A DNA stretch of 64,000 bases from Draconibacterium mangrovi (lineage in GTDB: Bacteria > Bacteroidota > Bacteroidia > Bacteroidales > Prolixibacteraceae). This document shows positions 54,449 through 62,326 of the stretch, one piece after another. Position 1 is the first letter of the stretch. Every line of letters starts with the position of its first letter. The position numbers and the translations under genes were made by a program. The DNA lies in the NCBI RefSeq assembly GCF_010586825.1, contig NZ_JAAAGB010000001.1, positions 1,054,001-1,118,000 of the forward strand. The letters are read 5' to 3'. Under the pieces are notes generated by a model, which saw only the letters and a list, made by a program, of their open reading frames with translations, was not told the DNA's origin and searched no databases.

Positions 54449-55093
54449 TTATTTTGTTTTCTGAACCAGCGCTACAATAAAAGCCGGTTCGTGATTATCT
54501 TTCTCAGCAGTTTGGTCCATTACCCGAAAATCGGGCGCAAAACGCACTCCGTAAGTCAACTCCGGAGCTCCAAACTTCGTTAATGCTTTCAATAAACTTT
54601 CAGGAGTATAGAATGCTGCATTTTTAAATACCGGATCGTTCTCAGCATTTTTTGCCAGCTGTGAGTTTCCATTCAGGCAACCCAGTAATAAATATCCTCC
54701 AGGTTTTAGTACACGATAGATTTCGTTCAACACCACATCTTTGCTGGTTACAAATTCCATCATCGTTACCGAAGCCACCACATCAAAACTTTCGTTTTTA
54801 AAAGGCAGATCTCCTGCATCGGCATTCAAAACCTCGGCATCCAGGTTTTTCTCAATAGCCTGGCACAACATCGCATCCGAAATGTCGGTGGCAATAACAT
54901 CAAAATCCATGTTTACAAACAGCTCTGTCCAGTGACCGGTTCCGCACCCCAGTTCCAGCATTTTCCCTTTCGGGACTTTCTGCAGCGCTTCAACCAGTAG
55001 CTTTTTTTCTATCGCATCAATTTCTTTCCCTGCCTGAGTTTGGTAATAGTCATCGTACGCAACTGCTATTTCTTCATTTTTAAATACGTTCAT
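54449..55093 (-). CDS. Class I SAM-dependent methyltransferase
   Basis: The 214-residue Methyltransf_11-type enzyme has motif I KMLELGCGTGHWTELF (about 39-53), an acidic motif II MDFDVIATDIS, and motif III DLPFKNESFDVVASV (about 95-109). It ends with a FIVALVQK strand. Substrate could be a metal (arsenic-type), ubiquinone/menaquinone precursor or small metabolite. There is no arsenic-specific Cys set. The region before its start contains two complementary AAAGATG-type palindromes (55127-55171) that could be an operator. Confidence 0.8.
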   Translation of the reverse strand: MNVFKNEEIAVAYDDYYQTQAGKEIDAIEKKLLVEALQKVPKGKMLELGCGTGHWTELFVNMDFDVIATDISDAMLCQAIEKNLDAEVLNADAGDLPFKNESFDVVASVTMMEFVTSKDVVLNEIYRVLKPGGYLLLGCLNGNSQLAKNAENDPVFKNAAFYTPESLLKALTKFGAPELTYGVRFAPDFRVMDQTAEKDNHEPAFIVALVQKTK

Positions 55094-55126
55094 CTTTATC
55101 GGTTTTGGTTCTCATCACACGAAAAC

Positions 55127-55171
55127 AAAGATGCCATCTTTCTACATAAAGTAAAAAAAGATGGCATCTTT
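55127..55171. promoter_or_regulatory. Tandem palindromes upstream of the methyltransferase gene
   Basis: AAAGATGCCATCTTT (55127-55141) and AAAGATGGCATCTTT (55157-55171) are exact reverse complements and each is almost palindromic. Centres are 30 bases apart (three turns). They also form one long stem, so they could be a repressor operator or a terminator for the upstream PhnA gene. The methyltransferase start is 34 bases away. Confidence 0.5.
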
Positions 55172-55193
55172 CCTGTTTCGATCAAGAGTTTAC

Positions 55194-55769
55194 TTAATTC
55201 TTTTTCACATACTGCGTAAGAATTACGATCTGCTGGCCATTCACTTTCCCCTCAATTTGTTCGGGATTATCGTGTACCAACATGATATTTCGTACCGCAG
55301 TTCCGCGCTTGGCTGTGAAACCACCACCTTTTACGTTCAGGTCTTTTATCAATACAACTGTATCGCCGGCCTGTAAAACAGCGCCGTTGCTGTCGAGGTG
55401 TTTTACCACATCATCCGGGTCAATTCCTTCGCCTGTTGCTTCGGCCCACTCCTTTATTTCCTCGTCGAGGTAAAGCATATCAAGCAGGTCTTGCGGCCAG
55501 CCTTCGGCTTTTAAACGGTTTAACATTCTCCAGGCCACCACCTGAACGGCAGGAACGGTACTCCACATGCTGTCGTTTAAACAACGCCAGTGGTTGGCAT
55601 CCATTGCTTCCGGGTCATTGACCTGACCAGAGCAGGTTGAGCAAATATAAATGCTGTCTTTTTCGCTTTCCTGTGTTGCAGGTGGCACAGTAAATACCCC
55701 CAGGTTATCTTCCGATCCGCATAATTCACAAACCGAAGTGCGTTTTTGTAATTCTCTTTCTACACTCAT
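55194..55769 (-). CDS. PhnA-domain zinc-ribbon protein
   Basis: The protein is 191 residues from the ATG at 55769 (MSVERELQKRTSV). A longer frame starting at 55787 begins inside the interspersed repeat and is rejected. The N-terminal zinc ribbon has CELCGSEDNLGVFTVPP and YICSTCSG. The PhnA C-terminal region follows (QAGDTVVLIKDLNVKGGGFT to a VKKN end), with SH3-like strands. Despite the name, PhnA is not clearly involved in phosphonate breakdown, and its role is not established. Confidence 0.75.
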   Translation of the reverse strand: MSVERELQKRTSVCELCGSEDNLGVFTVPPATQESEKDSIYICSTCSGQVNDPEAMDANHWRCLNDSMWSTVPAVQVVAWRMLNRLKAEGWPQDLLDMLYLDEEIKEWAEATGEGIDPDDVVKHLDSNGAVLQAGDTVVLIKDLNVKGGGFTAKRGTAVRNIMLVHDNPEQIEGKVNGQQIVILTQYVKKN

Positions 55770-55781
55770 TTTGATTGTTCC

Positions 55782-55860
55782 TGTCATTTCGATGGAAGGA
55801 TGACTGAGAAATCTGTTTCATACGGTGACAGATTTCTCCTCCTTCGTCGTCGAAATGACA
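55782..55860. repeat. Interspersed inverted-repeat element (copy 2)
   Basis: TGTCATTTCGA at one end and TCGAAATGACA at the other, with inner arms GAGAAATCTG and CAGATTTCTC: a nearly perfect palindromic element of 79 bases. It supplies the spurious upstream start of the PhnA gene. Confidence 0.75.
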
Positions 55861-55878
55861 ATTTATTTAATGTTTTTC

Positions 55879-56880
55879 TTAGAACAGTTTTTTAAATCCG
55901 ATTACGTCTTTTACTTCCTGCAAAGTTTTCGCAGCTGATTCCTGAGCTTTTTCAGCACCCATTTTTGCCACTTTTGCCAGGTAAGCATCGTCTTGCAGAA
56001 TATCAATAATACGCTCGCGAATTGGCGATGTGTAAGCAATAATATCTTCTGCCAGTTGTTTTTTCAGATCGCCGTAACGAATTTCACACTTATTGTACAA
56101 TTCATCAAAATGTGCCACTGTATCAGGTGTAGAAACGATATCCAAAAGCGTAAATAAGTTTTGAACAGCTTCCGGTTTTTCCTGGTTCATTTCAGTTGGG
56201 CCTGAATCAGTAACGGCACGCATCACTTTCTTACGAATCGATTTTGGATCTTCATAAAGGTTGATTGCATTTCCTTCCGATTTTCCCATTTTACCGCTGC
56301 CATCCAATCCCGGAACCTTGATCATGTCGCCACCACCGAAGGTATACGGACGCGGAATTGGAAATATATCACATTTATACATGCGGTTAAAACGTTTGGC
56401 AAATTTGCGCGCCATTTCCAGGTTTTGCTCCTGGTCTTTTCCAACCGGTACAAAATGTGCTTTGTGAATAATAATATCCGAAGCCATTAAAACAGGGTAA
56501 GTCAACAATCCGGCATTTACGTTGTCCGGATTCTGACGAGCTTTATCTTTAAACGAAGTTGTACGTTCCAGCTCGCCCAAATAGGCGTTCATGTTTAATA
56601 AAGCATACAATTCCGAAACCTCAGGAACATCGCTCTGAATGAATATCGTTGATTTTTCAGGATCAATACCACAGGCCAAATATTCGGCAAGCACCTGGCG
56701 CACTCCCGATTGCAAATTCTCTGGCGTTGGGTGCGTAGTCAGCGAGTGAATATCAGCAATAAAAAAGTAGCAGTTAAAATCGTCCTGCATTTTTAAGAAA
56801 TTCTGCACGGCTCCAAAATAGTTTCCGAGGTGCAAATATCCTGTCGGTCGTATACCGCTTACAACTGTCGGTTTATTCAT
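55879..56880 (-). CDS. trpS: Tryptophanyl-tRNA synthetase
   Basis: The protein is 333 residues from ATG at 56880 (MNKPTVVSGIRPTGYLHLGN); a longer frame to 56910 has no support. The HIGH-type motif is GYLHLGNYFGA, and the KMSKS-type loop is DGSGKMGKSEGNAI. This class Ic synthetase charges tRNA-Trp. The length and the GxHLGN pattern fit the bacterial enzyme. It is near, but not in one operon with, the Trp-regulated trpB2 gene at 58536. Confidence 0.93.
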   Translation of the reverse strand: MNKPTVVSGIRPTGYLHLGNYFGAVQNFLKMQDDFNCYFFIADIHSLTTHPTPENLQSGVRQVLAEYLACGIDPEKSTIFIQSDVPEVSELYALLNMNAYLGELERTTSFKDKARQNPDNVNAGLLTYPVLMASDIIIHKAHFVPVGKDQEQNLEMARKFAKRFNRMYKCDIFPIPRPYTFGGGDMIKVPGLDGSGKMGKSEGNAINLYEDPKSIRKKVMRAVTDSGPTEMNQEKPEAVQNLFTLLDIVSTPDTVAHFDELYNKCEIRYGDLKKQLAEDIIAYTSPIRERIIDILQDDAYLAKVAKMGAEKAQESAAKTLQEVKDVIGFKKLF

Positions 56881-57038
56881 TATCTGTTTTTTATATGGTG
56901 ATGTGCGCAAAGCGCAAAGCCATCTGATTTTTAAGTGAGTGCAAAAATAGAGATTCGTGGGGAAAGTAAAAAAATAAAATTCGCTACGGTCTAAAAATTA
57001 ATACTGAAGAGGCGGTTTTGAATGAAAACGAGCAAAAA

Positions 57039-57512
57039 TCACGAATCAATCAGGTCGGAAACCTGGGCTCCGGTACAAACGATCAGATCTTTTGGATTGA
57101 TTTTTATCTGCATTCCGCGTTTCCCGGCACTCACAAAAATGTATTCGAAATTCAAGCAGGTTTCGTGAATAAAGATCGGGTACGGTTTTTTCATTCCCAT
57201 TGGCGAACATGCACCACGAATGTATCCGGTGAGCCCCAGCAGTTCTTTCATCAGCACCATTTCCACGCTTTTATTCCCCGATATTTTTGCCGCCTTTTTC
57301 AAATTTAGTTCATCAGCTCCGGGAATTACAGCTACAAAAACTCCAGTGTTCTTTCCTCGTAGTACCAGCGTTTTAAAAACCTGCTCAACATTCTGCCCCA
57401 ACGATTCGGCAACATGTGTGGCACTTAAATCGGCCTCATCAACGTGGTATTCAACCAGCTCGTATGCTATCTTTTTGCTGTCGAGTAAACGGGCAGCATT
57501 TGTTTTTTTCAT
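57039..57512 (-). CDS. YbaK-type Cys-tRNA(Pro) deacylase
   Basis: The 157-residue protein of the YbaK/ProX editing family has EYHVDEADLSATHVAESLG near the start, VFKTLVLRGKNTGVFVAVI, and the conserved Lys region LNLKKAAKISGNKSVEM. G-Y-I-R-G-A-C-S-P-M-G shows the family's loop around the active site. It hydrolyses Cys-tRNA(Pro), clearing mischarging by prolyl-tRNA synthetase. The gene is separate, transcribed leftward. Confidence 0.8.
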   Translation of the reverse strand: MKKTNAARLLDSKKIAYELVEYHVDEADLSATHVAESLGQNVEQVFKTLVLRGKNTGVFVAVIPGADELNLKKAAKISGNKSVEMVLMKELLGLTGYIRGACSPMGMKKPYPIFIHETCLNFEYIFVSAGKRGMQIKINPKDLIVCTGAQVSDLIDS

Positions 57513-57545
57513 GTTTACTAAATTCTTCAGTTTACTTTGGCTATT

Positions 57546-58001
57546 TTACTTTTCTACTCGAAATTCAGCATGGCCTGCCAACATAGAATTACTGATAATA
57601 TCAACCTTCATTTCCTGATCGTCCAGCGACAGAACCTTCCATTGCATGTGACGGTACGGCACTGGGCTGATCAATTCCGGCAAGGTGATTAATTGATTAT
57701 CATTAATAAGAGAAGTAAAATAAATTGTATTACCTTCAATAAAGTAGGGCCACTTGTTTTGAACAATCTCCTTAGGAGTTCTAACTTCATCGATAAGTTC
57801 ATATCGGGGACCTGAAATAGTCACCGAATCGACATCAAAAGAATAGAAAAATTCATCTATCCCTAAATCAATATTTCGATAATCGCGATAGGCTTCGAAA
57901 ACAAAACTGTACTCCTGCAACAAACTCATATTTACTGTTTCGTCTTTATCGCAAGAACTTACAAGCAATGCAATTACAATTATAAGGATGGTATTTTTCA
58001 T
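57546..58001 (-). CDS. Small lipoprotein, unknown
   Basis: The protein is 151 residues from ATG at 58001 (MKNTILIIVIALLVSSC); the longer frame to 58121 lacks a start context and reads through A+T-rich spacer. The lipobox ends SSC (Cys17). The mature part is strand-like with aromatic and acidic residues (RYELIDEVRTPKEIVQNKWP, TIYFTSLINDNQLITLPEL). No named domain is recognised. It is probably an outer-membrane-associated lipoprotein. Confidence 0.55.
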   Translation of the reverse strand: MKNTILIIVIALLVSSCDKDETVNMSLLQEYSFVFEAYRDYRNIDLGIDEFFYSFDVDSVTISGPRYELIDEVRTPKEIVQNKWPYFIEGNTIYFTSLINDNQLITLPELISPVPYRHMQWKVLSLDDQEMKVDIISNSMLAGHAEFRVEK

Positions 58002-58186
58002 TTGATGGTTGAATTTTACTTCTCTTCTGAGATTGTACTTTGATGCAGACAAAATTATAAATTCCAAAATATAGGGCAACAAAAGTACCATTTGAATACA
58101 GCAATAATTATCGAATATCAATTCATATCCACATGTTTGCCAAGCGTTAAAGAATCTGAAATATTTTTTCAGAAAAAAATATTAAT

Positions 58187-58194
58187 TAGCTTTA
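58187..58194 (+). promoter_or_regulatory. -7-like element of the trp leader
   Basis: TAGCTTTA differs from TAnnTTTG at the last base and lies 21 bases before the first leader ATG. No strong -33 is visible, so the element is tentative. Confidence 0.3.
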
Positions 58195-58220
58195 CGTACT
58201 GTTGATATAAATAGATGTAC

Positions 58221-58331
58221 ATGAATAACATATACGGAAAAGAATGGCACTGGCGTAACGTGAAAATGGAAACACGGGACGCTGCTTATTTTTTCTGTTA
58301 TAAACTGAAAAGGGATTTGTCGTATTCGTAG
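58221..58331 (+). CDS. trpL: Leader peptide of the trp attenuator
   Basis: A 36-codon frame from ATG 58221 (an in-frame ATG at 58215 would add two residues) reads MNNIYGKEWHWRNVKMETRD and continues to YKLKRDLSYS before TAG. Two Trp codons flank a His (codons 9 and 11, 58245-58253). A hairpin CGTAACGTG/CACGGGACG (58254-58281) follows immediately, then a terminator in which the leader stop lies. Scarcity of charged tRNA-Trp would stall ribosomes here and let transcription reach the trpB-type gene at 58536. No Shine-Dalgarno is visible, as is usual in this phylum. Confidence 0.65.
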   Translation: MNNIYGKEWHWRNVKMETRDAAYFFCYKLKRDLSYS

Positions 58332-58346
58332 GGCAAGTCCCTTTTT
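58308..58346 (+). terminator. Attenuator terminator upstream of trpB2
   Basis: AAAAGGGATTTG (58308-58319) pairs with CAAGTCCCTTTT (58334-58345, one wobble), followed by T and GTGTTTT. The leader stop codon is inside its loop. It is the premature terminator expected in a Trp-codon attenuation control. Confidence 0.7.
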
Positions 58347-58375
58347 GTGTTTTGAATTGATAGCAAAATAGGAAA

Positions 58376-58499
58376 AGATTCCTCGCTTTGCTCGGAATGA
58401 CACTTTGTATTGTGTTTTGGGAGTTTTGCAGGCTGTATTCCGCCTGCAAAACTCCCCGCTCCTAAATAAGCTTGTCATTCCAAACGTAGTGAGGAATCT
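58376..58499. repeat. Interspersed inverted-repeat element (copy 3) with internal hairpin
   Basis: Outer arms AGATTCCTC...GGAATGACA (58376-58402) and TGTCATTCC...GAGGAATCT (58473-58499) are complementary at both motifs. Inside is a perfect 15-bp stem, GGGAGTTTTGCAGGC/GCCTGCAAAACTCCC (58419-58456). It lies between the attenuator and trpB2, within the presumed 5' leader. Confidence 0.7.
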
Positions 58500-58535
58500 C
58501 TTAACTGCATACATAAACCAATAAAATAACAAATC

Positions 58536-59912
58536 ATGACTAGACAAAAGAAGATTTTGCTTGATGAATCGGAGATGCCCAAACAATGGTACAACCTGGC
58601 TCCCGATCTCCCATCGCCGTTGAACCCACCACTTGGCCCGGATGGAAATCCAGTGGGTCCTGAAATGCTGGCCCCGGTTTTCCCGATGAACCTGATCGAG
58701 CAGGAAGTTAGCCAGGAGCGCTGGATCGATATTCCTGAAGGAATTCGTGAAATTCTGGTACAATGGCGGCCAAGTCCCTTAATTCGTGCTTACGAACTGG
58801 AAGAAGCGCTGGGAACTCCGGCAAAGATCTATTACAAAAACGAAGGTGTATCGCCGGCCGGTAGTCATAAACCCAATACGGCTGTGGCGCAAGCATGGTA
58901 CAACAAAGAGTTTGGTATTAAAAAACTAACCACTGAAACCGGTGCCGGACAGTGGGGTTCTGCCCTATCGTATGCCTGTGCTCAAATTGGCGGTATCGAG
59001 TGTAAAGTTTTTATGGTTCGTGTAAGTTTCGATCAGAAGCCTTTCCGCAAGATGATGATGGAAACCTGGGGCGGAAAATGTATTGCCAGCCCGAGCACAG
59101 AAACACAAGCCGGCCGCGATATTTTAGCACAGTTTCCTGATACCCCGGGAAGTTTAGGAATTGCCATTTCAGAAGCTGTTGAAGCTGCTGTTGCCGATCC
59201 AACAGGCGGCACTCGTTACTCATTGGGATCGGTGTTGAACCACGTAATGTTGCACCAAACTATCATTGGTTTGGAAGCCAAAAAACAGCTGGCAAAAGTG
59301 GGTATTAAAAACCCTGATGTGGTTATTGGCTGCTGTGGCGGCGGAAGTAACTTCGCTGGTCTTTCGTTCCCGTTTATGTACGATAAAATTCATGGTGCTG
59401 ACATCCAGATTATCGGAGCCGAACCATTCAGCTGCCCAACTTTAACTAAAGCTCCGTTTATTTACGATAACGGCGATGTGGCACAAATGACACCGCTTTT
59501 GGCGATGAACAGCCTGGGACACAACTTTGTTCCGGCACCAATCCACGCCGGTGGTTTGCGTTATCACGGAATGGCTCCGCTGGTAAGTGCTGCGTTAAGA
59601 GATGGGTTAATGGAAGCGGTGGCTGTTCACCAAAGCGAATGTTTCGAGGCCGGTTTATTATTCGCCAAAACTGAAGGTATTATTCCTGCACCGGAAACAA
59701 CCCACGCCATTGCTGCTACCATCCGCGAAGCTAAAAAAGCCAAGGAAGAAGGAAAAGAAAAAACCATTCTGTTCAACTTTAGTGGACATGGTTTGATGGA
59801 CCTTGTTGGGTACAATAAATACTTAGGTGGTGAATTGCACGATTACGAATACCCGGAATCGGAAATTGCAGCTAACCTAAAAAAATTGGAAGGATACCCT
59901 TTGCCGAAATAG
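58536..59912 (+). CDS. trpB: TrpB2-type tryptophan synthase beta subunit
   Basis: The 458-residue fold-type II PLP enzyme has the lysine-bearing [17 protein letters not shown] (K near 111), the phosphate-binding [15 protein letters not shown], and the C-terminal [14 protein letters not shown]. The length and the insertions ([17 protein letters not shown]) match the TrpB2 branch rather than the canonical 400-residue TrpB. It makes Trp from indole and serine. A Trp-codon leader and terminator precede it, which supports Trp regulation. No trpA lies in the window; TrpB2 enzymes can act without TrpA, for example in indole salvage. Confidence 0.9.
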   Translation: MTRQKKILLDESEMPKQWYNLAPDLPSPLNPPLGPDGNPVGPEMLAPVFPMNLIEQEVSQERWIDIPEGIREILVQWRPSPLIRAYELEEALGTPAKIYYKNEGVSPAGSHKPNTAVAQAWYNKEFGIKKLTTETGAGQWGSALSYACAQIGGIECKVFMVRVSFDQKPFRKMMMETWGGKCIASPSTETQAGRDILAQFPDTPGSLGIAISEAVEAAVADPTGGTRYSLGSVLNHVMLHQTIIGLEAKKQLAKVGIKNPDVVIGCCGGGSNFAGLSFPFMYDKIHGADIQIIGAEPFSCPTLTKAPFIYDNGDVAQMTPLLAMNSLGHNFVPAPIHAGGLRYHGMAPLVSAALRDGLMEAVAVHQSECFEAGLLFAKTEGIIPAPETTHAIAATIREAKKAKEEGKEKTILFNFSGHGLMDLVGYNKYLGGELHDYEYPESEIAANLKKLEGYPLPK

Positions 59913-59940
59913 GAATATTGGAAGATTAGAATATTAGAAT

Positions 59941-59980
59941 AGCGCACTGCAGTTTTGTAGTGCGCTTTTTTTTCTTTTTT
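59941..59980. terminator. Shared terminator between trpB2 and lplA
   Basis: AGCGCACTGC and GTAGTGCGCT form a stem (one mismatch) around AGTTTT, then a run of T on the plus strand (59966-59980). The stops of trpB2 and lplA converge here. A low-complexity AATATTGGAAGATTAGAA repeat precedes it. Confidence 0.7.
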
Positions 59981-60928
59981 TTAGAAGAAAGCGTAAATCA
60001 ATTCTTCATTATCCGATTTTAAAACGTCGCGAATATCCTCGTAAAAATGTTGTTTCCCCACTAGCAATGCTGATAACTCAGTGGTGTAAGGTTCAACAAA
60101 ATAGTTGCCTTGAAGATTTGCATTCTCAATATGACCTTTTTTTACTTCGAGATAGATTTCCAGTGTCCGGCCATCTATTTCCGCCTTATTGGTAAACGTG
60201 TATTTTGGTGAGTAGCCCCAACGCCAGTCCCAGGTTGTAAATTTTTCGTCAACCAGCTTTTTTATGGCTTCCTCATCATGTGCAGAAATCGTATAACTCT
60301 CAGCACCATCTTTTTTCAATTGCAAGTCAATAAGGAAATCGATAAATGCCTCAATATCCATTTCGTTTTTCAGGAACGGAGAAATATTGGCCACCTTGCT
60401 TCGGTTCGACTGCACCGCTTTACTTGTGTATTTCCCGGGGATAACTTTTATACTATTTCCCAGGTTTTCCAGATCGGAGTTAAATAACAAAGTACCATGA
60501 TGCAACACCCGGTTTTTAAAAACATGCTCTGCATTGCCTGAAATTTTCAAGCCTTCAATCAGCAAATCATTTCTGCCCGATGTTGTGGCTTCAATATCCA
60601 GCTGAGCCAGCGCTTCAACCACCGGTTCGGTAAACTGTTTAAACGAAATCTCTGCCGGACTTTTTACATTTTTAATAAAGGCAAAATTTACATTTCCCGC
60701 ATCGTGATAAACAGTGCCGCCACCCGAAATACGACGCGCTACAGTAATATTATTCTCACGTACGTAGCGGTAATTTACTTCGCCCAGCGCGTTTTGGTGT
60801 TTACCAACCACAACGGTTTTATCGCTTTGCCAAAGCATAAAAATATCGTCGTCGAAATTTTTTAGCAGGTACTCTTCAGTAGCCAGGCAGTAAAAAGGAT
60901 TGTTGTTTTTAAGTACGATACAAAGCAT
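59981..60928 (-). CDS. lplA: Lipoate-protein ligase A
   Basis: The protein is 315 residues from ATG at 60928; a TTG-initiated longer form is possible but not needed. The N-terminal lipoate-ligase domain has the Arg-rich RRISGGGTVYHDAGN and the catalytic Lys in SGNAEHVFKNRVLHHGTLLF, with PFYCLATEEYLL at the start. It attaches lipoate (via lipoyl-AMP) to the dehydrogenase E2 and glycine-cleavage H proteins. The C-terminal accessory domain (TWDWRWGYSPKY) is present. Repeated TTACAAAATGTAAC palindromes lie just upstream. Confidence 0.9.
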   Translation of the reverse strand: MLCIVLKNNNPFYCLATEEYLLKNFDDDIFMLWQSDKTVVVGKHQNALGEVNYRYVRENNITVARRISGGGTVYHDAGNVNFAFIKNVKSPAEISFKQFTEPVVEALAQLDIEATTSGRNDLLIEGLKISGNAEHVFKNRVLHHGTLLFNSDLENLGNSIKVIPGKYTSKAVQSNRSKVANISPFLKNEMDIEAFIDFLIDLQLKKDGAESYTISAHDEEAIKKLVDEKFTTWDWRWGYSPKYTFTNKAEIDGRTLEIYLEVKKGHIENANLQGNYFVEPYTTELSALLVGKQHFYEDIRDVLKSDNEELIYAFF

Positions 60929-60951
60929 AATCAAATTTTTACATTTTGCGA

Positions 60952-60980
60952 GTTACAAAATGTAAGTTACAAAATGTAAC
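60952..60980 (-). promoter_or_regulatory. Tandem GTTACAAAATGTAA repeats upstream of lplA
   Basis: Two adjacent 14-base repeats, GTTACAAAATGTAA (60952-60965, 60966-60979), each with palindromic GTTAC/GTAAC ends, plus a further ACATTTTG half at 60941. They begin about 24 bases from the lplA ATG. They look like an operator, but no cognate regulator is identified. Confidence 0.4.
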
Positions 60981-60990
60981 ATTTGAGCAT

Positions 60991-61019
60991 AAAAAAACCA
61001 CCCGTCAATCGACGGATGG
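60991..61019 (-). terminator. Second hairpin downstream of the 61142 gene
   Basis: On the minus strand CCATCCGTC and GACGGGTGG form a stem followed by a T-run (60991-60997 on plus is A). It lies between the terminator at 61095 and lplA. Confidence 0.5.
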
Positions 61020-61094
61020 TATATAGTTAGCATATTGCTAATTCACGGGTTTAACTTAACACTCTGTTTCCGGTAAATATTAAAATGACAAAAA

Positions 61095-61117
61095 CCGCCT
61101 CTGCTCTCAGAGGCGGA
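61095..61117 (-). terminator. Terminator of the CarboxypepD_reg gene
   Basis: CCGCCTCT and AGAGGCGG form an 8-bp G+C-rich stem, with TTTTTGTC following on the minus strand. It lies directly after the stop at 61142. Confidence 0.75.
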
Positions 61118-61141
61118 TTCAATCTTAAGTTACCACAACCT

Positions 61142-61495
61142 TCAGTTCGAAGATTGCAGCTTTATTTTAATATTGTCTTTGTTAGCTTCTACATTTACAA
61201 CTTCCGATTTTTTCTCGTACGAAATGTAAGTTGTAACAATTTTATATTCTCCCGGCTTAACACCTGCAAACGAGAAATTTCCATCAAAATCGGTGTAAGC
61301 TTTCATGTCGGTTCCTTCCAACTTTACTTCAACACCTACAAGCGACTCCCCTGATAATTCGTCGGCAATAGAACCTGAAATCATCATTGTTGCCTGGCTT
61401 TCGGTATCAGTACTTTTCGATTTGTTATCGTCTTCTTTTGCATTTACCGCTAAAACTGAAATAACCAGTAATGCTGCTATTAGTACCTTTTTCAT
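61142..61495 (-). CDS. Secreted single-domain CarboxypepD_reg-like protein
   Basis: The protein is 117 residues from ATG at 61495 (MKKVLIAALLVISVLAVNA); an ATG three codons upstream is possible. After the signal peptide a charged linker (KEDDNKSKSTDTESQ) leads to one CarboxypepD_reg-like domain (ISGSIADELSGESLVGVEVK, DGNFSFAGVKPGEYKIVTTY). Such domains occur as N-terminal parts of TonB receptors; here one stands alone, so it may bind a surface partner. Two terminators follow it. Confidence 0.7.
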   Translation of the reverse strand: MKKVLIAALLVISVLAVNAKEDDNKSKSTDTESQATMMISGSIADELSGESLVGVEVKLEGTDMKAYTDFDGNFSFAGVKPGEYKIVTTYISYEKKSEVVNVEANKDNIKIKLQSSN

Positions 61496-61614
61496 AATAT
61501 TCATTTTTTGTTTTGTCGATCTTGTAGTACAAAAATACAGGATGACAATTACGGAGTAGTTACACTTCTATTACAGTTTAATTAAATCCGTTTTTATTTT
61601 GTGCAGCCAAACAA

Positions 61615-62073
61615 TTAGTATTTTCGCTCACTAATCAGGTTTCCCTGCTCATCGTATTTCTTCCAGACTCCGGTTTTTTCGCCATTGTCATATTCCAGTT
61701 CATACAACAAATGTCCGTAGTCGTTCCAAATCACCCATTTAGCATGTTTTTTCCCGTTTTTGTAACGTGCAACCGACACCTTAATTCCGTGCTCGTTATA
61801 CATCACCCATTTGCCATGCATCTGGTTGTGTTTGTACGAACGTATTTCGTTAACATGCCCGTTTTTAAAGTAAATGGTTGCTTTTCCGTGTTTCTCGCCA
61901 TTCTTTATTTTCACCTCGCTTTGCAGCGTATTATCGTCGTAATAGCCTTGGTAAGTTCCGGTGTACTTTTTGGAATTTTTGTAATAAATTCCATCAATTT
62001 CTTCAATTTTTTGCGCTTTCGATGCAGTGGTTATCAAAGCCAAAAATCCAACTAAAACCAATAATTTCTTCAT
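61615..62073 (-). CDS. MORN-repeat/YwqK-like secreted protein
   Basis: The 152-residue protein has a signal peptide (MKKLLVLVGFLALITTASK) and about five MORN-type strand repeats (YTGTYQGYYDDNTLQSEVKI, GEKHGKATIYFKNGHVNEI, MHGKWVMYNEHGIKVSVARY, KHAKWVIWNDYGHLLYEL, KTGVWKKYDEQGNLISERKY). Repeats of this kind form curved beta sheets that bind phospholipids or proteins. In YwqK-family proteins they are linked to toxin immunity. No toxin is adjacent. Confidence 0.75.
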   Translation of the reverse strand: MKKLLVLVGFLALITTASKAQKIEEIDGIYYKNSKKYTGTYQGYYDDNTLQSEVKIKNGEKHGKATIYFKNGHVNEIRSYKHNQMHGKWVMYNEHGIKVSVARYKNGKKHAKWVIWNDYGHLLYELEYDNGEKTGVWKKYDEQGNLISERKY

Positions 62074-62205
62074 CTGTTTAAAATTGTTAATCTGTTATGG
62101 TAACAGATGTAACTCTCGATGAATTTTAGTCATTCTCGTTTGTGTAATTTAGAATGCTAAAATTCATGGTCGTTTCATTCTAATTTATGTGAACTCAAAA
62201 AGAGG

Positions 62206-62232
62206 AAAGCCCCGGACTAAATCCGGAGCTTT
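62206..62232 (-). terminator. Hairpin after the beta-helix gene
   Basis: AAAGCCCCGGA and TCCGGAGCTTT pair around CTAAA (one mismatch). On the minus strand it follows the stop at 62327 and carries a weak TTTCC tail. Confidence 0.5.
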
Positions 62233-62326
62233 TAAAATCGGTTTTTAGACCGACTTTAATAAACACTGCATTTTAAATGCTTTATATAACCTCTTTTGAT
62301 TGTAGTTTAAATACATTAACAAGATC

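Noticed and set aside
55770-55787. Longer N-terminus of the PhnA protein (MTGTIK...)
   Set aside because: The first codons come from the end of the inverted-repeat element at 55782; ATG 55769 is preferred.
58419-58456. Perfect 15-bp hairpin as the trp terminator
   Set aside because: No T-run follows it; it is the core of the interspersed inverted-repeat element. The terminator is at 58308-58346.
58182-58763. 193-residue minus-strand open frame across the trp leader and start of trpB2
   Set aside because: It overlaps a conserved coding gene and an inverted-repeat element; residues are Arg/Phe-rich shadow sequence.
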